NCBI GenBank assembly: GCA_943787425.1
Contig: CALSMJ010000001.1
Coordinates: 496,001-560,000 of the forward strand
Reading direction: 5' to 3'
Source of the DNA: an uncultured Pseudomonadales bacterium
Lineage (GTDB): Bacteria > Pseudomonadota > Gammaproteobacteria > Pseudomonadales > Azotimanducaceae
DNA: 64,000 bases
Positions 1 to 9,133 of the stretch are shown here, piece by piece (position 1 is the first letter of the stretch; each line of letters begins with the position of its first letter). The position numbers and the translations under genes are program-made. The notes beneath the pieces were generated by a model. It worked only from the letters and a program-made list of their open reading frames with translations, had not been told where the DNA came from and searched no databases.

Positions 1-27
1 TTCGAGATTACTTGTCTGGTCTGTCAT
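1..27 (-). CDS. Start of an unidentified gene cut by the window edge
   Basis: Only the first nine codons are inside the window; they read MTDQTSNLE. The ATG at 27-25 is preceded on the minus strand by AAAGGAA with about 6 bases between it and the start, a good ribosome binding site. Nothing can be said about function. The long upstream gap contains a possible extended -10 promoter near 270. Confidence 0.4.
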
Positions 28-326
28 ATTCGTTCCTTTCATGCTCAATTTTGGATTCTGATATTTGCCCGATGAACCCCAATTACCGATGCAACTGGCG
101 GCCAAATCCACGCACTATTGGCCTGCAAGCGCGCTTATCTTCAGCGCATTGCGCCAACGCCTTAAGCGCCACTCAAGCGTCGCATCGCCCCTTGCTGCAA
201 CCAATTTTAATTGCGACACCGTCAGGGTCTAAGTCTAGATGGCGCGCTACACTACCTTAGCCCCGTTTCAGCATAGCAAACGGCTACCGCAATCAAAACG
301 GTCTCAACACACGGAGCAGATATTCA
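28..326. other. Intergenic region, possible long leader
   Basis: No convincing gene is seen between the partial gene at the left edge and the end of the glutathione S-transferase gene. Small open frames here have no recognisable product and no good ribosome binding site. The region probably carries the promoter and an untranslated leader of about 240 bases for the left-edge gene. Confidence 0.35.
270..278 (-). promoter_or_regulatory. Possible extended -10 promoter for the left-edge gene
   Basis: On the minus strand the sequence reads TGCTATGCT, which fits the extended -10 form TGnTATnnT. No good -35 box lies 17 bases upstream. It points toward the partial gene at position 27 and would give a leader of about 240 bases. 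Confidence 0.28.
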
Positions 327-1013
327 TCAAATCAATGTCCGTTTATCTTCGAGAAAATCTGCATGAATTCTCGCTGTCGCTTCCTCCGTCTCATCAAACC
401 AAGGCTCCTTCCGGGCCGCAGACATCCAGTCCCGCATGGCATCCAGCGCCAAAAGACGGTGACAGTAATCCAAGCTTGGCTGAGACAACGGCAGGGCGTA
501 ATTTACGACTCGAATCGCCACAGGACAAAAGAACGCATCCACCGCAGAAAAACGCGCGCCCGATAAAAAATCGCCGCCAAAACGTGTTAAACCCTCGCAA
601 AATAGGTCATCGAGTCGACTGAGATCGCGCCTGAGGCCTGGCGACAACTCGCGAATTTGAAATTGCGCCGAACAGATCATCGGACAGTGCGCTCTTAAGA
701 CGTGAAAACCAGCATGCATTTCGCTGCTCGCCGATCGGGCGAAGGCTCTGGCAGGGCCTGAAGTGGGCCAAACCTGCTTATTGCGCTCTCCCAAATATTC
801 GATGATGGCCAACGAATCCCAAATGATCTCGTTGTCATCATGCAGACAAGGCACCCGACCATTGGGGGAAAAAGCTTTGTAACGTTGATAGTTATCAGGC
901 CCATCAAATGGTACCAACACTTCCTCGAAAGGAATCTCCAAGCTTCGCATTAAGACGGCGGGTCGTAACGACCAAGAGGAATAGTTTTTGTTACCGATAT
1001 AAAGCTGCTTCAT
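327..1013 (-). CDS. Glutathione S-transferase family protein
   Basis: This 228-residue protein has the two-domain layout of a cytosolic glutathione S-transferase. The N-terminal thioredoxin-like domain (about residues 1-78) starts with GNKNYSSWSLR, where the SSWS serines occupy the usual catalytic region. It continues with the cis-proline stretch NGRVPCL and the glutathione-contacting IWDSLAIIEYL. The C-terminal helical domain fills residues 90-220. Members conjugate or reduce small electrophiles with glutathione, but the substrate cannot be read from sequence. The gene stands alone between a noncoding stretch and the tRNA cluster. A TGGTATAGT extended -10 lies about 40 bases upstream of the ATG. 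The length is normal for the family. Confidence 0.88.
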   Translation of the reverse strand: MKQLYIGNKNYSSWSLRPAVLMRSLEIPFEEVLVPFDGPDNYQRYKAFSPNGRVPCLHDDNEIIWDSLAIIEYLGERNKQVWPTSGPARAFARSASSEMHAGFHVLRAHCPMICSAQFQIRELSPGLRRDLSRLDDLFCEGLTRFGGDFLSGARFSAVDAFFCPVAIRVVNYALPLSQPSLDYCHRLLALDAMRDWMSAARKEPWFDETEEATARIHADFLEDKRTLI

Positions 1014-1051
1014 TTGAGGCGTCTGACGAACCCTTAATCCTTAGCGGGCAT

Positions 1052-1060
1052 ACTATACCA
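1052..1060 (-). promoter_or_regulatory. Extended -10 promoter of the GST gene
   Basis: The minus strand reads TGGTATAGT, an extended -10 element (TGn plus TATAGT). The predicted start near 1045 leaves a leader of roughly 30 bases before the GST start codon at 1013. No strong -35 box is visible, as is common with extended -10 promoters. Confidence 0.45.
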
Positions 1061-1297
1061 ATTCTTGTGCGGTAAACGTGACGACACCTAGAGCCCTTCA
1101 AAGGGCGCGCTTTACCGGCTGCTGATTAACTCAGAATTTTCCGTCTTATAAAAGTCGGGACACTGATGCAGGTTTAAGGGCGTCCTATTGCAGCAGCTTG
1201 GATTGGATACTTCCTGAAATTAGCGCCGTTAATCTGCTTCATTCCATGCGAAGGCGCGGTTCAGTTTAGGCGGATCAATCGACATAAGACGCGCGAC
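1061..1297. other. Intergenic region downstream of the tRNA operon
   Basis: No gene is seen. A small inverted repeat, GCCCTT/AAGGGC, lies at 1093-1106 but has no T-run, so it is not a convincing terminator. The tRNA operon must end somewhere in this stretch. Confidence 0.3.
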
Positions 1298-1318
1298 TAT
1301 GGGGTATGGGGTATGGGG
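1298..1318. repeat. Three tandem copies of TATGGGG at the tRNA-His 3' end
   Basis: TATGGGG occurs at 1298-1304, 1305-1311 and 1312-1318. The innermost copy holds the encoded CCA end of tRNA-His, read on the minus strand as CCCCA. The 7-bp triplication therefore extends the tRNA 3' end sequence into the trailer. Confidence 0.8.
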
Positions 1319-1390
1319 TGAGCGACGGGGATTGAACCCGCGACCACCGGAATCACAATCCGGAGCTCTACCAACTGAGCTACGCCCACC
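1314..1390 (-). tRNA. tRNA-His (anticodon GTG)
   Basis: Read on the minus strand, this is a full cloverleaf. The acceptor stem GTGGGCG pairs with CGCTCAC, and an extra 5' G at 1390 pairs with the C73 discriminator, the hallmark of tRNA-His. The D-arm is GCTCAGTTGGTAGAGC. The anticodon stem CCGGA/TCCGG carries loop TTGTGAT with anticodon GTG. The T-arm contains GGTTCAATCC, and CCA is encoded. It is the last of three tRNAs in one operon. Confidence 0.97.
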
Positions 1391-1464
1391 ATTTCAACCT
1401 TTCTACTTCTACAACCAAGGCGAGCAACACGTGTTACGCCAGCGGTCTATTTTCTCAAATGAAG

Positions 1465-1541
1465 TGGTACGCCCGACAGGAATCGAACCTGTAACCCTCG
1501 GCTTAGAAGGCCGATGCTCTATCCAGTTGAGCTACGGGCGC
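1465..1541 (-). tRNA. tRNA-Arg (anticodon TCT)
   Basis: The minus strand forms a 77-base cloverleaf with acceptor GCGCCCG pairing with CGGGCGT (one G-U pair). The anticodon loop is CTTCTAA with anticodon TCT, which reads AGA and AGG. The T-arm holds GGTTCGATTCC and CCA is encoded. It is the middle gene of the Pro-Arg-His operon. Confidence 0.97.
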
Positions 1542-1622
1542 AAGCTTCGCCGAACTTGTACTGTTTATCGATTTCTTTGTCGCCCCAGCCAGACTTGATG
1601 CCTGTTTGCTTGCACTTGAAAT

Positions 1623-1699
1623 TGGTCGGGGTAGAGAGATTCGAACTCCCGACATCCTGCTCCCAAAGCAGGCGCGCTACCAGACTGCGCTATACCCCG
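1623..1699 (-). tRNA. tRNA-Pro (anticodon TGG)
   Basis: This minus-strand cloverleaf begins with CGGGGTA, pairing with TACCCCG. The 5' C is typical of bacterial tRNA-Pro. The anticodon stem CCTGC/GCAGG carries loop TTTGGGA with anticodon TGG. CCA is encoded. It is the first gene of the operon, about 85 bases from the predicted transcription start. The Pro-Arg-His grouping resembles the argX-hisR-leuT-proM cluster of enterics, without a Leu tRNA and in a different order. Confidence 0.97.
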
Positions 1700-1791
1700 A
1701 ACGTCAACTGCCGATGCTACAACGGATTGCTTGAGCGATCCACTGAGAGGGGCCAAAACGTTTACCTCAACCCGACTTCCGCAGGCCGCAG

Positions 1792-1821
1792 ATTCTACTG
1801 AATGTTTCAGGCCAGCGTCAA
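1792..1821 (-). promoter_or_regulatory. Promoter of the tRNA operon
   Basis: The minus strand carries TTGACG (1821-1816), an 18-base spacer and TAGAAT (1797-1792), a strong sigma-70 promoter. The bases after the -10 are GC-rich (CTGCGGCC). Such a discriminator is typical of stringently controlled stable RNA promoters. The predicted start is near 1785. Confidence 0.8.
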
Positions 1822-1924
1822 CGACGACACGAATAAAAACCCGCTTACCGACGTAGAATCGCCCGAAAATCGCGGATTACCAGCCTTTGAGCGCTTGACC
1901 GGCTCTGTCGTCGCACCGATCAAC

Positions 1925-1933
1925 TGTTATAAT
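1925..1933 (+). promoter_or_regulatory. Extended -10 promoter of lpxH
   Basis: TGTTATAAT is a perfect extended -10 element (TGn plus TATAAT). The -35 region is weak. Transcription would start near 1940, only about 17 bases before the lpxH ATG. Confidence 0.7.
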
Positions 1934-1956
1934 GCCTTGAAACCAAGCGATTCAAT

Positions 1957-2667
1957 ATGGCCCATTACTTCATATCTGATCTTCACCTCGACCCAAGTCG
2001 ATCGCTCTGCATTGAAGGATTCCTTCGCTACCTGTCCGAGATCAAAGCCAGCGATCAACTTTACATCCTAGGCGACTTATTCGAAGCCTGGCTCGGGGAT
2101 GACGACGACACCCCCTTCACTCAAGCCATAGCTTCCGCCTTACAAGCCTGCCAAGGGACCTTATACTTCATGCACGGTAACCGAGATTTCTTGCTGGGCG
2201 AGGCCTATGCTGCGCGTTGCGGCTTGACCCTCTTGCCAGAACACCATCAGATTACAATAGGACCCGAAACGATTTTGCTGTTACATGGGGACAGTTTGTG
2301 TACGGATGACACTGCCTACATGGAAATCAGACCGATGTTGCGGGACCCAAGCTTTCAACAGCAGCTCCTCGCAAAACCAATTCTCGAGCGCCAGGCGATC
2401 GCGCTTGATGCCCGGGCAGAGAGTCGCGCCCATACAAGTCAAACCAAACTCGCCATCATGGATGTCACCCCCCAAGCTGTGCGCGACGTCCTGCAGTCCC
2501 AGCAGTGCCAGACAATGATTCATGGTCACACCCATCGTCCGTTTGATCATCATTCAGTATTGGGTCATCAGATCGGGCGACGCATGGTCCTGGGTGATTG
2601 GGACAATGAGGGCTGGCATATTCGCGAGACGCACGGCGCCCTGATTCTAGAGGCCTTCGCACTTTAG
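1957..2667 (+). CDS. lpxH: UDP-2,3-diacylglucosamine diphosphatase LpxH
   Basis: LpxH hydrolyses UDP-2,3-diacylglucosamine to lipid X and UMP in lipid A synthesis, at the inner membrane surface. The 236 residues match the family length. The metallophosphoesterase motifs appear in order: SDLHLD near the N-terminus (residues 6-11), GDLFEAWLGDD, the GNRDF signature, HGDSLCTDD and GHTHRP near residue 190. Together these supply the di-manganese site. The ATG follows an extended -10 promoter closely, and the ribosome binding site is weak. The gene is monocistronic, convergent with miaE. Confidence 0.96.
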   Translation: MAHYFISDLHLDPSRSLCIEGFLRYLSEIKASDQLYILGDLFEAWLGDDDDTPFTQAIASALQACQGTLYFMHGNRDFLLGEAYAARCGLTLLPEHHQITIGPETILLLHGDSLCTDDTAYMEIRPMLRDPSFQQQLLAKPILERQAIALDARAESRAHTSQTKLAIMDVTPQAVRDVLQSQQCQTMIHGHTHRPFDHHSVLGHQIGRRMVLGDWDNEGWHIRETHGALILEAFAL

Positions 2668-2742
2668 TCCCTGAAGACAAGCACGACCGCCGCCCCGGGC
2701 CTGATCTCGCAGGATTACCCATGCGCCGAGTACCACAGTAAA

Positions 2743-3351
2743 TTAATTTGTCTTGATACCCGGCACACCAGAATGAAACCGAAACTGCTCATCAGCGCCG
2801 GTTATCAGCTCGGCATCTGCCGCCAAAAACACGGACAGACGCGCCGCTACCGCTGCCTCATTGCCCGAGATTTCGTTGGCAAAATTTAAATAACTGAGGA
2901 AATGCCGCTTTTCGGAATTCAACAGTGAGCCATAAAATGCAGTCAAGTCTGAGTCCAGCACCTCACACAGACGCCCAAACCGCTCGCAGCTTCTTGCTTC
3001 AATGACGGCCGACATCACCAAGAGATCAATCAACCGATTGGGCTCATGGGTTTGTACAAGTCGACGCATTTCACCCGCGTAACGCGCCGAGGTCATTTGC
3101 TCATAGTTGATTTTGCGCTCAGCCATGACCCCGAGGACTTGCTCAAAATGTCGGAGTTCTTCTCTTGCGAGCTTAGACAGAGCCTGTAACAGCACCGGGT
3201 ACTCAACATAACGATACATCAGGTTCAGCGCAGTTGAGGCCGCTTTCTTTTCACAGTTGGCATGGTCGATCAGCAGCGTTGACAGGTCATCTGACGCCCT
3301 TTGCAGCCAAGCATCCGGCGTTGGCACGAGATTAAGCTGCTCGAACTTCAT
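2743..3351 (-). CDS. miaE: tRNA-(ms2io6A37) hydroxylase MiaE
   Basis: MiaE is a diiron monooxygenase that hydroxylates the isopentenyl side chain of ms2i6A at position 37 of tRNAs, giving ms2io6A. The 202-residue protein is all-helical. It shows the ferritin-like metal ligands: a glutamate in the first helix region (NCEKKA), EELRHFE near residue 80, EARSCERF near residue 120 and EKRHFL near residue 150. The length fits the family. It is divergent from acnB, with a 124-base gap holding the acnB promoter. No tRNA-modification partner is adjacent. Confidence 0.93.
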   Translation of the reverse strand: MKFEQLNLVPTPDAWLQRASDDLSTLLIDHANCEKKAASTALNLMYRYVEYPVLLQALSKLAREELRHFEQVLGVMAERKINYEQMTSARYAGEMRRLVQTHEPNRLIDLLVMSAVIEARSCERFGRLCEVLDSDLTAFYGSLLNSEKRHFLSYLNFANEISGNEAAVAARLSVFLAADAELITGADEQFRFHSGVPGIKTN

Positions 3352-3385
3352 AACCCAAGGCCCTTTGATTGCGATCTTCCGTTGC

Positions 3386-3414
3386 TTAAAAACGCTGAGA
3401 GTTTAGTGTAGAAT
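3386..3414 (+). promoter_or_regulatory. Putative acnB promoter
   Basis: TTAAAA (3386-3391), a 17-base spacer and TAGAAT (3409-3414) match sigma-70 at 4/6 and 5/6 positions. Transcription would begin near 3421, about 55 bases before the acnB start. Confidence 0.5.
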
Positions 3415-3475
3415 CGGCGCATTCTATCAGCCTTGGCTGCCCAAAAAAATCTCAATCTCTGACAAGGATACCCCT

Positions 3476-6049
3476 GTGCTTGAAGCTTATCGACAACACG
3501 TTCAAGAACGCGCCGAAGCCGGCATTGTGCCCAAACCTTTAAATGCCGAGCAGGTTCATGATCTGACTGGCCTGTTAACAAACCCGCCCGCCGGAGAAGA
3601 AGCTTTCTTACTCGAGCTTATCAGCGATCGAGTGCCCGCAGGCGTTGATGACGCCGCGTATATCAAGGCCGGCTACCTGGCCGCCATTGCGAAAGGCGAA
3701 ACCGCGTCACCGCTCATCAATCCTGCCCTTGCCACCCAATTACTCGGCACCATGCTCGGCGGTTATAACATTGAGCCTTTGATCGACCTTTTAGATCACG
3801 ACGCTGTGGCGGACGACGCGGCCGAAGCCTTATCTAAAACCTTACTTATGTTTGATGCGTTTCACGATGTCGTCGAAAAAGCAAAAACCAACCCAAAGGC
3901 TGCCAAGGTGCTCAAGGCTTGGGCGGACGCCGATTGGTTTACCCGTAGGCCGGCTCTGGCTGAGTCCATTACCGTGACCGTCTTTATGGTTGAAGGCGAA
4001 ACCAATACCGACGATCTGTCCCCAGCAGGCGATGCCTGGAGCCGCCCAGACATTCCGCTGCATGCGAAATCCATGCTCATCAACACGATGGATGCGCCCC
4101 TTGAAACCATCGAGCAACTGAAAACCCAAGGCTTCCCGATCGCGTACGTTGGCGACGTTGTAGGTACTGGGTCATCCCGTAAATCAGCAACCAATTCGGT
4201 GCTCTGGCACATGGGGGATGACGTCCCGCATATCCCGAATAAGCGTGATGGTGGCTTCGTATTGGGCGGCAAAATTGCCCCGATCTTTTTCAACACCATG
4301 GAAGATGCCGGCGCATTGCCGATCGAGTGCGACGTCAGCGCGCTCGAGATGGGACAAATCATCAACATCCATCCCTATGACGGCAAAATTACCGACCAAT
4401 CGGGCGCGGTTCTGTCCACCTTTGAACTGGCTAATGAAGTGCTCTTGGATGAAGTTCGAGCCGGTGGCAGAATCCCGTTGATTATCGGCCGCGGTCTAAC
4501 AGAACGTGCGCGAGAGGCCCTAGGTCTTGGCCCATCCGATGTCTTCCGAAAAGATCTGCCTGCCGCGAGCAGCCAGCAAGGCTATACCTTGGCGCAAAAG
4601 ATTGTTGGTAAAGCCTGTGGACTGCCTGGCATACGCCCCGGCGACTATTGCGAACCGAGAATGACAACGGTCGGTTCTCAGGACACGACGGGACCGATGA
4701 CCCGCGACGAACTAAAAGAACTCGCCTGCCTTGGCTTTTCGGCCGATCTGGTGATGCAATCGTTTTGCCACACGGCCGCCTACCCAAAGCCCGTCGATAT
4801 CGAAACCCAGCATCAGCTACCTGACTTTATTCAGACTCGCGGCGGCGTCGCATTGCGACCGGGAGATGGCATTATTCATTCTTGGTTGAACCGAATGTTA
4901 TTGCCCGACACCGTCGGTACCGGCGGCGATTCTCATACGCGGTTTCCAATGGGCATTAGCTTTCCAGCAGGTTCGGGTTTGGTTGCCTTTGCCGCAGCCC
5001 TCGGGGTCATGCCACTGGATATGCCCGAGTCCGTTTTGGTCCGGTTCAAAGGTGAAATGCAGCCCGGCATCACTTTGCGCGATCTGGTTAATGCCATTCC
5101 TTATGCTGCTATTCAGCGCGGCCTGCTGACCGTTGAGAAAGAGGGCAAAAAGAATGTGTTCAGCGGCCGAATCTTGGAGATCGAAGGCCTGCCCGATTTA
5201 AAAGTCGAACAAGCTTTTGAGATTTCGGATGCCTCAGCAGAGCGATCCGCTGGGGGCTGCACGATTCAACTTGGCGAGGCCTCAATTAAAGAATATCTCA
5301 CCTCAAACGTGACCTTGCTGAAGTGGATGATTGCTCAGGGTTATGGCGATACGCGCACCATTGCACGTCGAATCGACGCCATGAATGCCTGGCTTGAAAA
5401 GCCAACTCTGATGACGCCGGATCCTGATGCCAACTACTACGAAATTATTGAAATTGATCTGAACGAAATCAAAGAACCGCTGCTCGCCTGTCCCAATGAC
5501 CCCGATGATGTGAGGCCTTTATCAGAAGTCGCAGGGCGAAAGATCGATGAGGTCTTTATCGGTTCGTGTATGACCAACATTGGACACTTTAGAGCTGCCG
5601 CTAACATGCTCCAAAATGCTAAATCCATCCCCACCCGGCTGTGGATCTCGCCGCCGACTAAAATGGACGAGCATCAACTCATGGAAGAGGGCGTTTATAA
5701 CGTCTTCGCGCAAGCGGGTGCGCGAACCGAGATGCCAGGATGCTCATTGTGCATGGGCAATCAAGCGCGCATTGCGCCCAAATCGACAGCCGTCTCAACC
5801 TCAACACGAAACTTTCCGAATCGTCTTGGTGATGGCGCAGATGTCTTCCTTGCTTCTGCGGAACTGGCCGCGGTGGCCAGTATTTTAGGAAAGCTACCGA
5901 CCGTAGAAGAGTATCAGGCCTACGCGAAGAACCTTGAGCCGATGAGCGCAGAGATTTACCGCTATCTCAACTTTAACGAAATCGAGTCGTTTCAAAAGTC
6001 TGCCGATAGCGCCTTGATCCCAGCCGTGAATGTGGTCGAGGTCAGCTAA
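3476..6049 (+). CDS. acnB: Aconitate hydratase B
   Basis: AcnB is the main TCA-cycle aconitase, isomerising citrate to isocitrate; it also acts on 2-methylisocitrate. At 857 residues it matches AcnB rather than AcnA. It has the N-terminal HEAT-like domain (about 1-160), then the swivel domain, then the catalytic domains. The 4Fe-4S ligands are Cys698 in GSCMTN and Cys756 and Cys759 in PGCSLCMG. The start is a GTG preceded by AAGGA at 8 bases. The gene stands alone, and its pathway partners lie at 25-39 kb. AcnB apo-protein is a known post-transcriptional regulator in other species, but nothing here shows that. Confidence 0.97.
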   Translation: MLEAYRQHVQERAEAGIVPKPLNAEQVHDLTGLLTNPPAGEEAFLLELISDRVPAGVDDAAYIKAGYLAAIAKGETASPLINPALATQLLGTMLGGYNIEPLIDLLDHDAVADDAAEALSKTLLMFDAFHDVVEKAKTNPKAAKVLKAWADADWFTRRPALAESITVTVFMVEGETNTDDLSPAGDAWSRPDIPLHAKSMLINTMDAPLETIEQLKTQGFPIAYVGDVVGTGSSRKSATNSVLWHMGDDVPHIPNKRDGGFVLGGKIAPIFFNTMEDAGALPIECDVSALEMGQIINIHPYDGKITDQSGAVLSTFELANEVLLDEVRAGGRIPLIIGRGLTERAREALGLGPSDVFRKDLPAASSQQGYTLAQKIVGKACGLPGIRPGDYCEPRMTTVGSQDTTGPMTRDELKELACLGFSADLVMQSFCHTAAYPKPVDIETQHQLPDFIQTRGGVALRPGDGIIHSWLNRMLLPDTVGTGGDSHTRFPMGISFPAGSGLVAFAAALGVMPLDMPESVLVRFKGEMQPGITLRDLVNAIPYAAIQRGLLTVEKEGKKNVFSGRILEIEGLPDLKVEQAFEISDASAERSAGGCTIQLGEASIKEYLTSNVTLLKWMIAQGYGDTRTIARRIDAMNAWLEKPTLMTPDPDANYYEIIEIDLNEIKEPLLACPNDPDDVRPLSEVAGRKIDEVFIGSCMTNIGHFRAAANMLQNAKSIPTRLWISPPTKMDEHQLMEEGVYNVFAQAGARTEMPGCSLCMGNQARIAPKSTAVSTSTRNFPNRLGDGADVFLASAELAAVASILGKLPTVEEYQAYAKNLEPMSAEIYRYLNFNEIESFQKSADSALIPAVNVVEVS

Positions 6050-6142
6050 TCTAACTTGCGATGAGCACGGGCTCAAACGGGCCCGGGTTCGATCAATCCT
6101 GACCACTTGGATTGCGGGTTCTATCCGCCGATAAGCCAGAAC

Positions 6143-8134
6143 CTAGCGCCACGCTGTGAACCTCATCCAAGCCAGCTTAACTTTCAGCACCAGCAACGCC
6201 TTTGAGATACTGCTTGGCGTAACGCTTTGATCTTCTTGGTATAGCAGTGACTCGAACTTCTCAACGAAATCACTCGCGAGCGCCGCCTCGGTTGGACGCG
6301 CTGACTGCCAGATTTCTTGACAACGAGCAATCCCTGAGCCGCGACTCATCTGATCCGGCACCACGCCGTCCAAACAATTCAAATAGCCTCGATACCATCG
6401 TGCTTCTCGTGACAATCCTCGTCGAAAGGGTGATGCAACCAAACCCGCTGTAATCACCGCTAAGCCAAGTAAAAAGGCGGCCAAAGCAAGCGGCGCCAAA
6501 TCTTTCAGTTCAAGGCCCGGCCAAACCGTTGTTAACCAGCGCAGCTGCTGAGCCTGATCATAATTGACGATGATCCTGTCCCAAAGGTGACCGAGTGCTT
6601 GGAGTTGCAATTGCAGATCAAACAGCCATCCTAGGCTCTGCATTTGGAAATATTCCCATGCTTTGCCCGTCATCAAACCATCCATACCCGCAGCCGCGGC
6701 CCCCATACCCGCCTCAATTCGTTCTGGCGCAACGAACGCCGTCGGATCCACTCGGCGCCAGCCCTCCCCTTGCACCCACACCTCGGACCAAGCATGGGCA
6801 TCAAATTGACGCACTTCGATGTAGTTCCCCGATGGGTTGTAAGCACCGCCCTGATAACCGAGTACGACTCTTGCAGGAACCCCCGCGGCTCGCATAACCC
6901 AGGTAAAACTTGCGGCAAAATGTTCACAAAACCCACGCTGGGCCTCAAACAAGAAGTGATCGATTGAGTCACCTTCGCTTGGACCTGGATTGAGCGTGTA
7001 GGTAAAGTCATCGAAGTACCAAGCAAGCACCGCCTGAATTCTAGCTTCGGGCGTTGGATGACGCTCGGCAAGCGCTGCACCGTAGGCTTGCGCCAAAGGA
7101 TTTGTTCTCGCAGGGAGCGCAAGGTATGCAGTGCGCTCGACTTTTGACAGATCTGCCGCATCTAAAGCGTTGAGGGCGCTCTGCATTTGAAACTGACTGA
7201 CCGTTTGTAAGACGCGCTTGCTGCGAACAAACCCGAGCGGATCTAGGCTGACTGAATCGCCTTCAACGGATAGAACACGGTCTAATGAGGGTATAAACGG
7301 CACCCGCATTGACTGACTGAGAAGCTCATAATCGATCACCTCGTTCGGAATTAAGATTTTCGTGTTGGGCCTCGGCGCTGGCGGACTGCCGACGACCCAA
7401 CTACCGTCCGAGATCTCGCTCAATACCAAGGTCCGCCAGTAGAGGTCTCTTGAGGCGGGCGGCTGTGCATTGAAATTAACCCGAAAGGCGAGCGCATCGG
7501 ACTGCACTAAGGTGTGAATATCACCCAGCATCAAACGATCACTCAAGCCCGTGACGGCCGTCTCCCGCTCTAAAGGGATCGTCCAAAAGGGGCTGAGCCT
7601 GGGGAAAAAAACAAACAAGATCACGAGTAACGGAACGGCTTGCAAAAATGCCAAACCGGCAAGCTTCAATGGTTGACGCCCCTGGGCTTGGGTGGCACTC
7701 GCATGGAGGGCAATCAGCGTTGCCATGACCATAACCAGGCCCGAGAAGGTCATGATGGTTTGCAACATGGACTCATCAAACAAAAAATGGGTCATGGCAA
7801 CGAAGAAACTCAAGAGCATTATCTGAGAGACATCTCGTTTTGAGTCGAGTTCAAGCAGCTTCGCTGTATACATAAACAGTAACAGATCGACCCAAAACTC
7901 AACCGCCATCGGACTGCCATATTCTTGCCAAAGCAGGCCCCAGCCCAAGAATACGGCGGCAATGGCCACCCACTTCGAAGGCAACTTTACGTGGCCCTGA
8001 ATTCGAGCGAGCGTAAAGGCACCGATCGCAAGGCAGCCGAGCGCCATCCACACTGGCATGCGCAATCCGTGCGGCGCGAGCATCAAGCCTTGACTCGCCA
8101 ACATCCAAAGCAGCGCTGAGCGCTTGACCGTCAC
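6143..8134 (-). CDS. Transglutaminase-like membrane protein (TgpA/DUF3488 family)
   Basis: This 663-residue protein resembles Pseudomonas TgpA. The N-terminal block of hydrophobic helices (residues 1-185, DUF3488) is followed by a periplasmic domain with a transglutaminase-like core. The triad is visible: Cys403 in GFCEHF, His447 in DAHAWSEV and Asp463 in VDPTA. A further membrane helix (about 550-570) precedes a cytoplasmic tail. The natural substrate of the family is not established. It lies 3 bases after the DUF58 gene and is the last gene of the purF-moxR-DUF58 run, the usual setting of this trio. Confidence 0.88.
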   Translation of the reverse strand: MTVKRSALLWMLASQGLMLAPHGLRMPVWMALGCLAIGAFTLARIQGHVKLPSKWVAIAAVFLGWGLLWQEYGSPMAVEFWVDLLLFMYTAKLLELDSKRDVSQIMLLSFFVAMTHFLFDESMLQTIMTFSGLVMVMATLIALHASATQAQGRQPLKLAGLAFLQAVPLLVILFVFFPRLSPFWTIPLERETAVTGLSDRLMLGDIHTLVQSDALAFRVNFNAQPPASRDLYWRTLVLSEISDGSWVVGSPPAPRPNTKILIPNEVIDYELLSQSMRVPFIPSLDRVLSVEGDSVSLDPLGFVRSKRVLQTVSQFQMQSALNALDAADLSKVERTAYLALPARTNPLAQAYGAALAERHPTPEARIQAVLAWYFDDFTYTLNPGPSEGDSIDHFLFEAQRGFCEHFAASFTWVMRAAGVPARVVLGYQGGAYNPSGNYIEVRQFDAHAWSEVWVQGEGWRRVDPTAFVAPERIEAGMGAAAAGMDGLMTGKAWEYFQMQSLGWLFDLQLQLQALGHLWDRIIVNYDQAQQLRWLTTVWPGLELKDLAPLALAAFLLGLAVITAGLVASPFRRGLSREARWYRGYLNCLDGVVPDQMSRGSGIARCQEIWQSARPTEAALASDFVEKFESLLYQEDQSVTPSSISKALLVLKVKLAWMRFTAWR

Positions 8135-8137
8135 AAT

Positions 8138-9133
8138 TTAATATCCAGGCCAATCAAAAAGCGCGATGCGCTTCAGCGCTTTTCGTTCTTGCCCTGGCCC
8201 TGAGGCTATGGGTAATTGCTGTCCCTTTAAATCCAACCCAAAGGCATCACCGCGTTCTGATGCCGCGGCAATGAGATAGACCAGACCACCTAGCCGGTCC
8301 GCCATCGGCAATCCGTGCATTGCCTCTAACCGAAGCCATTGACTAACTGAATGCCGGGACTCATAGGATTTAACCATCAACCGATCGAGTTTGGCGGAGG
8401 CTCGCCAATGAATATGCCTTTGATCATCGCCGTCTTGAAACTCTCTCAGCGCTTTAACCTCATCGGTTCCTACGCTTGAGCGCAGCCCTTCATTTGGCTC
8501 GGAATCCTCTTGGCGCAATAAGTTATCGCAAGGCACCGGCTTTGGATAACTCAGGATCTTGCTGTCGAAGTCCAACCAAGACCATGCCCTAAACAGGCCA
8601 AATGGGTAGACCGTTTCAAGCCTTACGCGACCTGGCTGATACCAGCCCCGATGTTCCGGGATGGTATGACGGTAAATAGTTGCCCCGTGGCGATCAACCC
8701 TAAAGCTTTGAAAGACCGGATGGGTCGGCCAAAAAAAAGACAACCCATCGTGGATTCGGCCGACTTCACTTTGAACTTGAAAGGCTACCGAGACCTTTTG
8801 CCCCACAACCCCTTCATTCGGCACCGTTTGACTCAGGACCAGCCCCGCCAAATTGCGATGGGTTTGCAACATGGCCACTAAAAACAATCCCAACATCAAA
8901 AAGGCCAATGCATGCGCCAAGGCATTTTGATAATTGATACCGGCAATGAGAATCAAAAGCAGAATCAGTACGAAACCAAAGCCTTGACGGGTTGGCACAA
9001 TAAAGATGTTACGGTGGGATAATCGGATCGTTTGAGCGGGCGGGACCCGCCGATCTAGCCAGGATTTAAACCGTGCTGTTCGAAATTTTTCGGCCCGCTG
9101 GGACCAATCAATGCTACGCCACGACATCGACAC
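8138..9133 (-). CDS. DUF58 domain-containing protein
   Basis: The 331-residue protein begins with a short cytoplasmic stretch and two transmembrane segments (about 48-95). The DUF58 domain follows, recognised by EFQDGDDQRHIHWRASAK near residue 230. DUF58 proteins have a VWA-like fold and work with MoxR ATPases, probably in assembly or processing of envelope complexes; the role is unproven. The start is probably the GTG at 9133 or the ATG two codons later. It overlaps the moxR gene by 20 bases, implying translational coupling. Confidence 0.87.
   Translation of the reverse strand: MSMSWRSIDWSQRAEKFRTARFKSWLDRRVPPAQTIRLSHRNIFIVPTRQGFGFVLILLLILIAGINYQNALAHALAFLMLGLFLVAMLQTHRNLAGLVLSQTVPNEGVVGQKVSVAFQVQSEVGRIHDGLSFFWPTHPVFQSFRVDRHGATIYRHTIPEHRGWYQPGRVRLETVYPFGLFRAWSWLDFDSKILSYPKPVPCDNLLRQEDSEPNEGLRSSVGTDEVKALREFQDGDDQRHIHWRASAKLDRLMVKSYESRHSVSQWLRLEAMHGLPMADRLGGLVYLIAAASERGDAFGLDLKGQQLPIASGPGQERKALKRIALFDWPGY

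Noticed and set aside
239..622. Plus-strand open frame over the GST gene
   Set aside because: It lies opposite the well-recognised glutathione S-transferase, has no known motif and no good ribosome binding site.
1093..1106. GCCCTT/AAGGGC hairpin below the tRNA operon
   Set aside because: Short stem and no T-run; not a convincing terminator.
1514..1801. Open frames across the tRNA cluster
   Set aside because: They run through tRNA-Arg and tRNA-Pro sequence and are products of the tRNA bases, not proteins.
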